The notes below the pieces were generated by a model that saw only the letters and a list, made by a program, of their open reading frames with translations, was not told the DNA's origin and ran no database searches. A program made the position numbers and the translations under genes. 59,588 nucleotides of DNA. Source: Pyramidobacter piscolens (GTDB lineage Bacteria; Synergistota; Synergistia; Synergistales; Dethiosulfovibrionaceae). The stretch spans positions 1-59,588 of the forward strand of contig SFDM01000015.1 of assembly GCA_004558205.1 (NCBI GenBank), in the 5' to 3' direction. Shown here in pieces: positions 27,767 through 35,651 of the stretch; positions within the stretch are counted from its first letter, which is position 1, and each line of letters begins with the position of its first letter.

Positions 27767-29197
27767 GTGAGCCGCTTTGGCATGCTTACGCCTGAAATCA
27801 TAGAAGAACTGAAATCGGCCGCCGGCGACCACAACGTGATCGCCGGCGACGCGGACGCTCTGGAAAACTACGCCCGCGACAGCAGCGACGCCGAAGCCCA
27901 TATGCCCGGCGCGGTGGTCCGTCCCGAGACGGCGGAACAGGTGTCGAAGGTCATGAAGATCGCCTCCAAGCACCGCATCCCCGTCACGCCGCGCGGCGCG
28001 GGCAGCGGCCTGGCCGGCGGCGCGGTGCCCCTCTGCGGCGGCATCGTGCTCTCCCTGGAGAGGATGAACCGCATCCTGGAGATCGACGTCTTGAACCGCG
28101 TAGCCGTAGTGGAGCCCGGCGTGATCACCAACGACCTTTGCAAGGCCGTAGCCGAAAAGGGATTTCTGTACGCAGGCTATCCCATGAGCACCGAGACCAG
28201 CTTCATCGGCGGCAACTTCGCCACCAACGCCGGCGGCGCGAAAGTGATCCGCTACGGCAGCACCCGGCGCCATATCCTGGGCGCCGAGGTCGTGCTGGCG
28301 TCCGGCGAGATCCTCAACCTGGGCGGACGCTACCGTAAAGACTGCTGGGGCTACAGCCTTCTGCAGCTGCTGATCGGCAGCGAGGGCACCCTGGGCATCG
28401 CCACCAAGATCATCGTCAACCTGGAGCCCAAGCCCGGCAAAACGGTAAACCTGCTGGCCTGCTTCCCCACGCTGGAAAGCACCGTGGAGGCCGTGGCTTC
28501 CGTGGTCAGTTCGGGCAAACGGGTGGTCTCCTGCGAGTTCATCGACCAGTTCACGGCCAAAGCCACGTCGGCCTACCTGGGCACGCCCCTGCCAGAGCTG
28601 GACCGCGCCCAGGCCTACCTGCTGATCCAGGTGGAGGGCGACGGCGACGCCCAGATCGAAGACGCCTACGAGACCGTAGGGCTGATCTGCGAGCGCGCGG
28701 GGGCCTTCGAGGTCTTCGTGGCCGAGAGCCGCACCGAGTCCAACGCCGTCTGGGCGATCCGCCAGAACACGCTGGAAGGCGTGAGGACCGTGAATCCCGA
28801 CGTGAACCTGTCGGGCGACGTGGTGGTCCCCCTGTCCCAGATGCCCGAGATGGTGCGCCGCTCCGAAGAGCTGGCGGCCCAATGGGGAATCCCCATGAGC
28901 ATGATCGCCCACATCGCCGACGGCAACATCCACCACACGCCCATGAAGCCCGCTGGCATGCCTCTCGCCGAGTGGGCCCAATACTCCGAAAGGTTCGTCG
29001 AAGCCCTGATCGCCGAAGCCGTTAGGCTGGGCGGCGCGGGCAGCGGCGAGCACGGCGTGGGCATCGCCAAACAGCCCAGCCTCCTGGCCGCCAAAACGGC
29101 CGCGGAGATCGAAATCCACAAAGGAATCAAGGCCGCCTTCGACCCGCAGGGCATCCTGAACCCCGGCAAACTGGTCTTTCCCTTGGAAGAAGAATAG
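27767..29197 (+). CDS. FAD-linked D-lactate/glycolate-type dehydrogenase, copy 2
   Basis: 476 aa from GTG 27767, which has AAGGAGG nine bases upstream and gives exactly the length of copy 1; the frame before it is repeat sequence. About three quarters identical by eye to the gene at 25869, with TPRGAGSGLAGGAVP, HIADGNIHH and GSGEHGVG. It is a tandem duplicate that presumably uses the same EtfBA partner with a different 2-hydroxyacid or under different control. Ends at a strong terminator. Confidence 0.88.
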   Translation: MSRFGMLTPEIIEELKSAAGDHNVIAGDADALENYARDSSDAEAHMPGAVVRPETAEQVSKVMKIASKHRIPVTPRGAGSGLAGGAVPLCGGIVLSLERMNRILEIDVLNRVAVVEPGVITNDLCKAVAEKGFLYAGYPMSTETSFIGGNFATNAGGAKVIRYGSTRRHILGAEVVLASGEILNLGGRYRKDCWGYSLLQLLIGSEGTLGIATKIIVNLEPKPGKTVNLLACFPTLESTVEAVASVVSSGKRVVSCEFIDQFTAKATSAYLGTPLPELDRAQAYLLIQVEGDGDAQIEDAYETVGLICERAGAFEVFVAESRTESNAVWAIRQNTLEGVRTVNPDVNLSGDVVVPLSQMPEMVRRSEELAAQWGIPMSMIAHIADGNIHHTPMKPAGMPLAEWAQYSERFVEALIAEAVRLGGAGSGEHGVGIAKQPSLLAAKTAAEIEIHKGIKAAFDPQGILNPGKLVFPLEEE

Positions 29198-29205
29198 CGC
29201 CCCCG

Positions 29206-29249
29206 AAAGGCGGCCTCTCTTATCATCTAAATGAGAGGCCGCCTTTTTT
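29206..29249 (+). terminator. Terminator after the second dehydrogenase
   Basis: AAAGGCGGCCTCTC and its perfect complement, a 13-base loop, and a T-run. It lies a few bases after the stop codon. Confidence 0.85.
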
Positions 29250-29332
29250 CTTTCAAAAAAACAAAATTCTTAAATCAACAAACGATTTTTAATTTTACAT
29301 TGACAATTTATTATAAATAAAAGAAAATATGA

Positions 29333-30009
29333 AACTGCCCCTACAGGTGCGGCGTCATGATCAGCTATGACAGGAGTTTCAGCGACAGGGCGGAGGCCGA
29401 CGACTGGCAGATCGGCCTCTACGGCACGCTGGCCTTTAAAAACAGTTATTCGCTCAAAGCCTGGCTGGGTTACGGCTGGCAGAGCTACGACCTGTTCCGC
29501 CATCCTCTGGGCGCCGCGCTGTCGGGCAGCTTCAAGGGCTCCAGCACCACGGCGGCGCTGGAGTTCGCCAGAGAAATTCCAACCCGAGGCGGGCTCACGA
29601 TCGCCCCGGCTCTTGGCCTGGAGCACAGGCGGGTCAGACAGGACAGCTTCAGCGAGCGCGGCGACGACGTGCTCAGCCTCCATTTTGACTCCTCAGGCTA
29701 CGATGAGACGAAACTCTACGCCGGCGCCTATCTGCGGCAAATTCTGAAGAAGTCCAGCCTCTACGCTTCGGCCTTTTACAAGCGGCGTCTGGGCGGCAGG
29801 GGGCTGACCTGACGGCCAGATTCCGCGGCGGCAGGCGGTTTGCCATCCTGAGCGAAGAACTGCTCAGAGACAGCTTCGCCGTCGGCGCCGGCTACCGCCA
29901 AAATCTAATGGCGTCGGGAAGCCACAGACTGGCCGTCGAATACGAAGGCGAGTTCGGACGCGGCTATAGGAACAATCAGCTCCGCCTGCGCTATGAGATG
30001 TGGTTCTAG
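29333..30009 (+). pseudogene. Truncated, frameshifted autotransporter beta-barrel fragment
   Basis: The first open part (from about 29333; ATG 29357) encodes about 150 aa of beta-barrel (MISYDRSFS, GLYGTLAF, KAWLGYGWQSYDLF, ASAFYKRRLGG), resembling the barrel of the protein at 200-2830. The frame breaks at 29799-29803, a run of five Gs. Adding one G restores GADLTARF and continues to a proper barrel end, LRLRYEMWF and stop at 30009. There is no signal peptide or passenger, and a stop codon lies just upstream. It looks like the 3' relic of a larger gene. The homopolymer could instead be a phase-variable tract, but the missing 5' part argues for decay. Confidence 0.7.
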
Positions 30010-30210
30010 CTCGCCTTCGGCAAGTGAATTCCTACCCGTCGCAGTTAGGACTTACACTTTCATGCTTTATTATACTAATCTATAACGCTATGCATTTAGG
30101 TATGTATTTTCTCTGGCAATGTAACGCAAATACATAAAAACGCTTGTTTCAATCATTATTTTCCTTTTTCGAAGTCTTTGCGCGCAACTTAAAATTGATA
30201 ATTAGTATTA

Positions 30211-30360
30211 AAGCGTACTTTTCAAGCAATTTATGAAAAATTGCAATTCTCCGCCCCGGATTTGTCAGAGAGACGCGGCAGCCGCTATGAAAAATTAATT
30301 ACATCGTGATTTATTAATTCGTGATATAATTCATTACGAGTTAATTCCATATCGACGGAA
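30211..30360 (+). promoter_or_regulatory. Duplicated promoter block of the ATPase/radical-SAM unit, copy 1
   Basis: About 150 bases, from AAGCGTACTTTTCAAGC to TTACGAGTTAATTC, recur at 32817-32954 upstream of the intact radical-SAM gene. A TATAAT (30325-30330) sits inside an interrupted palindrome, TCGTGATATAATTCATTACGA, which looks like an operator. Bases 30010-30210 show no gene. Confidence 0.55.
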
Positions 30361-30369
30361 GGTGAAAAG

Positions 30370-31779
30370 ATGTTTATAGCCCGCGATTTTGAACTGCGCC
30401 AGCTGGAAAAGCTCTACGGCAGCGGACGTTTCGAGATGGCGGTGATCTACGGGCGCCGCCGGGTCGGCAAGACTACGCTGATCTCGCAGTTCTGCTCCGA
30501 TAAAAGATGTTTGTTTTTTACGGGGCTGGAGTCCAACGCCGAAGCAAACCTGGTCAGTTTTTCTGACGCTCTGAACCGTTTTCAGAAAAAAGGCAGCCAA
30601 TCGGTCCACAGGAACTTTGACGCCATCCTGACGGAGGTCGGCGAGCTCGCGCAGGATCAGAGAATGGTGCTTGTCATCGACGAATACCCCTGGCTTGCCG
30701 GCGCCGAGAGTTCCTTTTCATCGCTTCTTCAGGCAAAAATCGACCATCGGTACGGATCAGGAAAACTCTTCCTGATCCTCTGCGGTTCCTCCATGAGCTT
30801 CATGCAGGAAAAAGTCCTCGGAGAGAAGAGTCCTCTCTTCGGGCGCCGAACCGCCCAATTCTGTCTGCAGCCTTTAAACTATTTCGAAACCTCTCTTTTC
30901 AACCCCTCCTGGACGCAGGAGGAAAGCGCTCTGGTTTATGGCGTCACGGGCGGAATCCCTCTTTACGCGTCGCGCTTTCAGGGCGCCGCGGGAAAAGAAC
31001 TGGACGAGGCTCTGACCGAGAATTACTTCACGCCGGGCGGCTACCTCTACGACGAACCTTCAAGCCTGATAAAACAGGAGCTGAGGGAGCCCCGCCTTTA
31101 CAACGCCATCATTGCGGCGATCGCAAGGGGAGCGTCGCGTCTCGTGGAGATCGCGGGCAGCGCTAAAATTCCCCAGGCTCAGTGCGCCAGATACCTTGAG
31201 ACACTGCAGGAGCTGATGATCGTCACAAGAGAAGTGCCTGTCACCGAGAAGGAGACTTCGCGAAAGACCATCTACTCTGTGGACGACCTGATGTTCCGAT
31301 TTTGGTACCGTTTCGTTCAGGAAAATATTTCAGCCATAGAAACGCGCCGAGGGGAGCTTGTCTATGAGAAGAGGGTAAAACCCTTTCTCGCGGAATACAT
31401 GGGCAAAGTCTTCGAGCGCATGTGCCGTCAGTACCTTCTATTCCGGGCGTCCGCCCTTCCCCTGGACCTGCTGAAGCTGGGGCGCTGGTGGGGATCCGAT
31501 CCGGAGACAAAGCAACAGGAAGAAATCGATCTTCTTGGATTATCCCTAGAGGGTCACATCACGCTCTTTGGCGAATGTAAGTACAAAAACACCCCTATAG
31601 GGCTGGAAGAACTGGATAGGCTCCGCCGCCGGTCCCTGCTCCTTCACGGGGTTGAGCGAAGGTTTTACGCGCTCTTCTCGAAGCGCGGATTCACGGAAAA
31701 GCTGCTACAAAGAGCATGCAGCGAGGAAATTCTGCTGATATCGCTTCAGGATATGTACAAAACCGGAGAGAAAGGCTGA
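30370..31779 (+). CDS. AAA-type ATPase with DUF234-like C-terminus
   Basis: 469 aa, start ATG 30370 behind GGAAGGTGA. The N-terminal ATPase_2 domain has Walker A GRRRVGKTTL (about residues 28-37), the Walker B-like stretch MVLVIDEYPWL (about 101), and a conserved RRTAQFCLQPL. The C-terminal part (about 330-469) resembles the DUF234 nuclease-like fold (EEIDLLGLS, GECKYKN). Members of this archaeal-type ATPase group are common in bacteria and archaea; the role is unclear, possibly linked to mobile or toxin-like systems. Four bases downstream lies a decayed radical-SAM gene; a nearly deleted second copy of this ATPase is at 32955. Confidence 0.82.
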   Translation: MFIARDFELRQLEKLYGSGRFEMAVIYGRRRVGKTTLISQFCSDKRCLFFTGLESNAEANLVSFSDALNRFQKKGSQSVHRNFDAILTEVGELAQDQRMVLVIDEYPWLAGAESSFSSLLQAKIDHRYGSGKLFLILCGSSMSFMQEKVLGEKSPLFGRRTAQFCLQPLNYFETSLFNPSWTQEESALVYGVTGGIPLYASRFQGAAGKELDEALTENYFTPGGYLYDEPSSLIKQELREPRLYNAIIAAIARGASRLVEIAGSAKIPQAQCARYLETLQELMIVTREVPVTEKETSRKTIYSVDDLMFRFWYRFVQENISAIETRRGELVYEKRVKPFLAEYMGKVFERMCRQYLLFRASALPLDLLKLGRWWGSDPETKQQEEIDLLGLSLEGHITLFGECKYKNTPIGLEELDRLRRRSLLLHGVERRFYALFSKRGFTEKLLQRACSEEILLISLQDMYKTGEKG

Positions 31780-31782
31780 GCC

Positions 31783-32100
31783 ATGCATTACTCTGAAGGT
31801 CAAAGGGATTTTATCGGCGAAGAACGAGATGAACCTCTATCGGGGCTGTTCCAGCGGATGCGTCTATTGCAGTTCGCGGAGCCGCCGCTACGGCATGGAG
31901 CACGATTTTGAGGACACCAAGGTCAAGGAAAACGCACTGGAGCTTCTGAAAGCAGCGTTTCGGCGCAAACGGCGGAAATGCATGATCGGCATAGGCTCCA
32001 TGACCGATCCCTATATTCCTCTGGAGTCAACGCCGGTTATGCGAGAAAGGCGCTGGATCTGGCTTATCAATAGGGCTTTGGCATGAGCCTCATCACGAAG
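31783..32100 (+). pseudogene. Decayed radical-SAM gene, copy 1
   Basis: Very similar to the first 300 bases of the intact gene at 33050, but with an extra base after codon 3, one missing base near 32035, and TAC changed to TAG near 32072. Homology stops abruptly at 32100 after ATCACGAAG, where the terminator of the HD gene begins. It is the downstream partner of the intact ATPase at 30370. Confidence 0.85.
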
Positions 32101-32101
32101 C

Positions 32102-32153
32102 AAAAACACAAAGCGAGCCCCTGCCCTCCGCGATGGGAGGCAGGGGCTCGCTT
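32102..32153 (-). terminator. Terminator of the HD-domain gene
   Basis: AAGCGAGCCCCTGC with its complement (32111-32153) forms a strong stem. The minus strand continues TTTGTGTTTTTG, and the plus strand also runs into TTTTT, so it may work both ways. Confidence 0.8.
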
Positions 32154-32185
32154 GCCGTTTTTAATTAGAGTGTCTAACCTTAAGC

Positions 32186-32743
32186 CTAGTCCACGGCGTC
32201 GCTGGCGCGCATGGCCTGGATGGTCTTGTCCATGAGGTCTTCGAGAGTCCAGCCCAGCATCTCGGCGCCCTTGTTGATCACGTCGCGGGAACATCCGGCG
32301 GCGAAGGCCTTGTCCTTGAATTTCTTCTTGACGGACTTGACTTCCATGTCGCTGACGCTCTTCGAGGGGCGCATCATGGCCGCGGCGCCGATCAGGCCCG
32401 TCAGTTCGTCGGCGGCGTAGAGCACCTTTTCCATCTGATGTTCCGGCACGATGTCCACCACCAGCCCATAACCGTGGCTGGCCACCGCGTGGATAAGCCT
32501 CTCGTCGACGCCACGCTCTCTCAGGATCTCCTGCTCCTTGACGCAATGCTGCTCGGGATAGAGCTCAAAATCAAGGTCGTGAAGGATGCCCACAGCCTCC
32601 CAGAAATCGGCTTCGTCACCGTAGCCCAGCTCGTTGGCATACCAGCGCATCACGTCGCCCACAATGCGCGCGTGCTTCTGGTGGAACTCGCCCTTGTTGT
32701 ACTCAGCCATTAAATCCCATGCTTCTTTTGGTGTCGGTATCAT
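32186..32743 (-). CDS. HD-domain hydrolase
   Basis: 185 aa, ATG 32743 with GAGGAGG upstream. The metal-binding HD motif is in GILHDLDFELYPEQH (about residues 52-66), with an earlier histidine in HARIVGDVM and a later HGYG. It belongs to a family of uncharacterised HD phosphohydrolases. It sits between the two unequal copies of the ATPase/radical-SAM unit in opposite orientation. The substrate cannot be inferred. Confidence 0.85.
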   Translation of the reverse strand: MIPTPKEAWDLMAEYNKGEFHQKHARIVGDVMRWYANELGYGDEADFWEAVGILHDLDFELYPEQHCVKEQEILRERGVDERLIHAVASHGYGLVVDIVPEHQMEKVLYAADELTGLIGAAAMMRPSKSVSDMEVKSVKKKFKDKAFAAGCSRDVINKGAEMLGWTLEDLMDKTIQAMRASDAVD

Positions 32744-32816
32744 AAATTCGTTTCCTCCTCTATCGCGTTCCTCAAAACGCGGACGGGGCCGCGAAGCAGC
32801 CCTGAAATGCCCGTAA

Positions 32817-33043
32817 AAGCGTACTTTCCAAGCAGTTTACGGAAAATTGTAATTCTCAGTCCCTGATTTGTCAAATAGGCGCGGCTGCCGCGGCGGGAAA
32901 TTAATTACATCGTGATTTATTCATTCGTGATACAATTCATTACGAGTTAATTCTATTTTTGGTACCGCTTCGTTCAGGAAAATATCCCAGCCATAGAAAC
33001 GCGCCAAGGGGCGCTGATGGGAATTTGATCCGGAGAGAAAGGC
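32817..33043 (+). pseudogene. Promoter copy 2 plus remnants of a deleted ATPase gene
   Basis: Bases 32817-32954 repeat the promoter block at 30211 (its -10 is TACAAT at 32931). Then GGTACCGCTTCGTTCAGG (from 32961) matches the middle of the ATPase gene (from 31303) for about 55 bases. GGAGAGAAAGGCTAAGCC matches its extreme 3' end. Two internal deletions have removed the rest, bringing the radical-SAM gene close to the promoter. Confidence 0.8.
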
Positions 33044-33049
33044 TAAGCC

Positions 33050-33922
33050 ATGCATTACGTGAAGGTCAAAGGGATTTTATCGGCAAAGAACGGGATGAAC
33101 CTCTATCGGGGCTGTTCCCACGGATGCGTCTATTGCGATTCGCGGAGCCGCTGCTACGGCATGGAGCACGATTTTGAGGACATCGAGGTCAAGGAAAACG
33201 CGCTGGAGCTTCTGGAAGCGGCGCTCCAGCGCAAGCGATGGAAATGCATGATCGGCATGGGCTCCATGACCGATCCCTATATCCCTCTGGAGTCAACGCT
33301 GGGATATACGAGAAAGGCGCTGGAGCTGGCTTATCAATACGGCTTTGGCATGAGCCTCATCACGAAGTCCGACCGCGTCCTCCGGGACCTGGACCTGCTG
33401 AAAAAGATCAACGAACGCGCCAAATGCGTGGTACAGATGACGCTAACCACCGCCGGCGAGGAACTGTGCAAAAAAATAGAACCTCGCGTCAGCACCACTC
33501 GGGAGCGGTTCGAAGCGCTCAAGGCCCTGCGGGACTCGGGAATTCCCACGGTGGTCTGGCTCTGCCCCATCCTGCCCTTCATCAACGACACGGAAGAGAA
33601 CGTCTCGGCCGTGCTTGATTACTGCGTTGAAGCGAAGGTCTCCGGCGTGATCTGCTTCGGCATGGGGCTGACGCTCCGCGAGGGAAACAGGGAGTATTAT
33701 TACGCGCAGCTGGACCGCCTTTTTCCAGGGCTGAAAGAAAAATACGCCCGGATCTACGGGAATCGATACGTCCTGTCCAGCCCCCGGAACGAAGAGCTTA
33801 TGGCGCTCTTCCGCCGAAAATGCGCCCGCTGGGGCATCGAACAGGACTACAACCGTATATTCGCCTACATGAACGCTTTTGAGGAAAAGGAGCGGGAAAC
33901 GCAGCTGACGCTCTTCCCCTGA
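33050..33922 (+). CDS. Radical SAM protein, SplB-like/Rv2578c type
   Basis: 290 aa. The Fe4S4 motif is C-x3-C-x2-C in CSHGCVYCDSRS (about residues 22-33), close to the N-terminus after YRG. Later come GSMTDPYIPLE, ITKSDRVLRDLDLL and VVWLCPILPFINDT. This matches the COG1533 (spore photoproduct lyase-related, Rv2578c) group rather than true spore lyase. The reaction is unknown, probably radical chemistry on DNA or a small molecule. Start ATG 33050, 10-12 bases after GGAGAGAAAG. It is the only intact copy; the mobile element is inserted about 40 bases after its stop. Confidence 0.85.
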   Translation: MHYVKVKGILSAKNGMNLYRGCSHGCVYCDSRSRCYGMEHDFEDIEVKENALELLEAALQRKRWKCMIGMGSMTDPYIPLESTLGYTRKALELAYQYGFGMSLITKSDRVLRDLDLLKKINERAKCVVQMTLTTAGEELCKKIEPRVSTTRERFEALKALRDSGIPTVVWLCPILPFINDTEENVSAVLDYCVEAKVSGVICFGMGLTLREGNREYYYAQLDRLFPGLKEKYARIYGNRYVLSSPRNEELMALFRRKCARWGIEQDYNRIFAYMNAFEEKERETQLTLFP

Positions 33923-33965
33923 CAGGGCATGGAGCGTCCAGAAAAAGCGGTCCCTTAGAGGGTTG

Positions 33966-33978
33966 AACTTAGGGATTT
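33966..33978 (+). repeat. Left terminal inverted repeat of the element
   Basis: AACTTAGGGATTT; its reverse complement is at 47434-47446. It lies 44 bases after the radical-SAM stop codon, at the point where base composition changes. The flanking TTG (33963-33965) recurs at the other end. Confidence 0.65.
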
Positions 33979-34066
33979 GCAAAAAAACAACTATAGACCG
34001 ATTCTCTTCAAGCGGGACAACAGAAAAACGGCCATGCAAGAGTGTAGTGCTCCTTCATGGTCGTTT

Positions 34067-34624
34067 TTATTGTTGTATATCCAATTTATATTCGTTGTTA
34101 AGCGACTTTAAGTACAGAATGTCTCCTATGCATCCGTTTAAGCTCCGATAGCTTAAAATCTGCTGTTCCAATTGATGTCCGTCCTCATTCTCAACTATAC
34201 AAGTATAAAAACGGAATCCGGCAATTTCCAGAATAATATTCACGCTGAAATAATTATGACGAATGCAGAGAAAGGCTAATGTTAGATAAAAAATTAAGAA
34301 TAGAACAACCTGACTCCATTGGGTAAAATCGAAAGCAAATAAAGGAAGAATATATGACAGCAAATACTCTGCAGTAATTGTTTTTTCTTCAGCTGCCGAT
34401 ATCACTTTGTGTGGCGTTGTACCTTCCTTTCCATTAGTACATAATGCCACCAGCAGCACAATTAACGCTATAAGGCAGGATATTAAAATACAGCCAATGC
34501 TGATGTACTCCGTCCATCGGTTTGACGGATTTTCAATGCAGCTCTTTATATCGATAAACAGTATGGATATCCAAAGTGGAGCAAACGAAGTATGATAAAG
34601 GCATAAAGAAAATATTTTTGACAT
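34067..34624 (-). CDS. kwaA: Four-helix membrane protein, KwaA-like (Kiwa defence)
   Basis: 185 aa, ATG 34624 behind AGAGGTAAG. Four hydrophobic segments: about 10-26, 40-64, 86-104 and 106-126. The motif SYILPLFAFDFTQW followed by NIILEIAGFRFYTC agrees with what I recall of KwaA, the membrane component of the Kiwa anti-phage system. It starts 16 bases after the KwaB-like gene, so the two are co-transcribed, but in the order kwaB-kwaA, which is reversed relative to the described operon. The family call rests on pattern memory plus the neighbour; an unrelated small membrane effector is possible. Confidence 0.55.
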   Translation of the reverse strand: MSKIFSLCLYHTSFAPLWISILFIDIKSCIENPSNRWTEYISIGCILISCLIALIVLLVALCTNGKEGTTPHKVISAAEEKTITAEYLLSYILPLFAFDFTQWSQVVLFLIFYLTLAFLCIRHNYFSVNIILEIAGFRFYTCIVENEDGHQLEQQILSYRSLNGCIGDILYLKSLNNEYKLDIQQ

Positions 34625-34640
34625 TTATCTTACCTCTGCC

Positions 34641-35570
34641 TTATTCCCACTTTTTAGAACCAGCCACTTCCATTGGATTATCATCAAATGGATCAACCAT
34701 TCCTCTATCGCATAGAAGTTTCACGATTTTATCTGCGGCACCGGGTTGTGTCGTATCAAACAGATCGCCGGTCATAGGAATATTGAATTTTCTTGCCATC
34801 TTGGCTCTGCTTCTGGAATTTTTCAGTTTCTGCAAATGTGCGTCATTAAACGACACAAACTTTCTCGGATTATGACCACTCCCGGCTATAGAAGAAAACG
34901 CAGCAAAATCAGTAACTATATTGCACTGTTCAATCTCGTTCAGTTTTCCTGCACAGGCAGCTTTGTATGCACGTTCCATGTTAAACAGATTTTCTCCAGC
35001 AAGGGTAAGCATATAAACAGTATCTTCCAAGATAATAACATCTATGGAGGTGCGCAGAGATATAACTTTATCTGTAATTTCTGTAAATGTGCCATTTGCT
35101 CTCAGAAATTTGTGCTTTAATGATGTCACCGGATTTTGCATAGAAATCAATTTAATAGGTTTATCTTCCCCATCAAGTTGCACTATCCCTCGCAATACAT
35201 AGGCCCTTGCTTTGAATTCCAACGGATCGAGTTCCGTATCTGGATTGGCAATAGCAGTAATCAGCGTGTCGTATTCGTCTAAAATCAGTTCGTTTGTTTT
35301 GTCGAGCCAGTAAATAACTCTATCTACTGTGGAACCATTATATTCGGTAATATCGTGGTATGAGTTAAGTACCCCTTTACTTTCATCAATATAACGGTCA
35401 GAAATTTCTGCAACAAATGATGCCAGAGTGCCTTCTGGAGAAAGAGCAATTTCCCTTCCAATATACGACGTGCCGCTCTGTTTGGAAGTATTGATTTTTA
35501 ACAATTGTAAAGACCATGCTGTACAATTCGGTAGAGACGTGAACACAGTCTTCATTTTTTCAAGAGTCAA
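34641..35570 (-). CDS. kwaB: DUF4868-like protein, KwaB-like (Kiwa defence)
   Basis: 309 aa, TTG start at 35570 with TAGGAGG about nine bases upstream (ATG 35555 is the alternative, too far from it). No membrane segment. The central part IDVIILEDTVYMLTLAGENLF and NPRKFVSFND, and the C-terminal CDRGMVDPFDDNPMEV, fit the DUF4868/KwaB pattern. KwaB is the cytosolic partner of KwaA and binds DNA, acting after the membrane protein detects phage ejection. It lies 81 bases downstream of the HNH nuclease gene on the same strand, making one defence block. Confidence 0.6.
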   Translation of the reverse strand: MTLEKMKTVFTSLPNCTAWSLQLLKINTSKQSGTSYIGREIALSPEGTLASFVAEISDRYIDESKGVLNSYHDITEYNGSTVDRVIYWLDKTNELILDEYDTLITAIANPDTELDPLEFKARAYVLRGIVQLDGEDKPIKLISMQNPVTSLKHKFLRANGTFTEITDKVISLRTSIDVIILEDTVYMLTLAGENLFNMERAYKAACAGKLNEIEQCNIVTDFAAFSSIAGSGHNPRKFVSFNDAHLQKLKNSRSRAKMARKFNIPMTGDLFDTTQPGAADKIVKLLCDRGMVDPFDDNPMEVAGSKKWE

Positions 35571-35651
35571 TTTCTTCTTCCTCCTATTTTTTGGCTGTAC
35601 TTGTATGTCTTAAAAGAATTGTGGTGACAGCCGAATAATTATGTGGCGCAA

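Noticed and set aside
33050..33922. True spore photoproduct lyase
   Set aside because: The cluster motif spacing and N-terminal position fit the broader COG1533/Rv2578c group; no sporulation genes are nearby.
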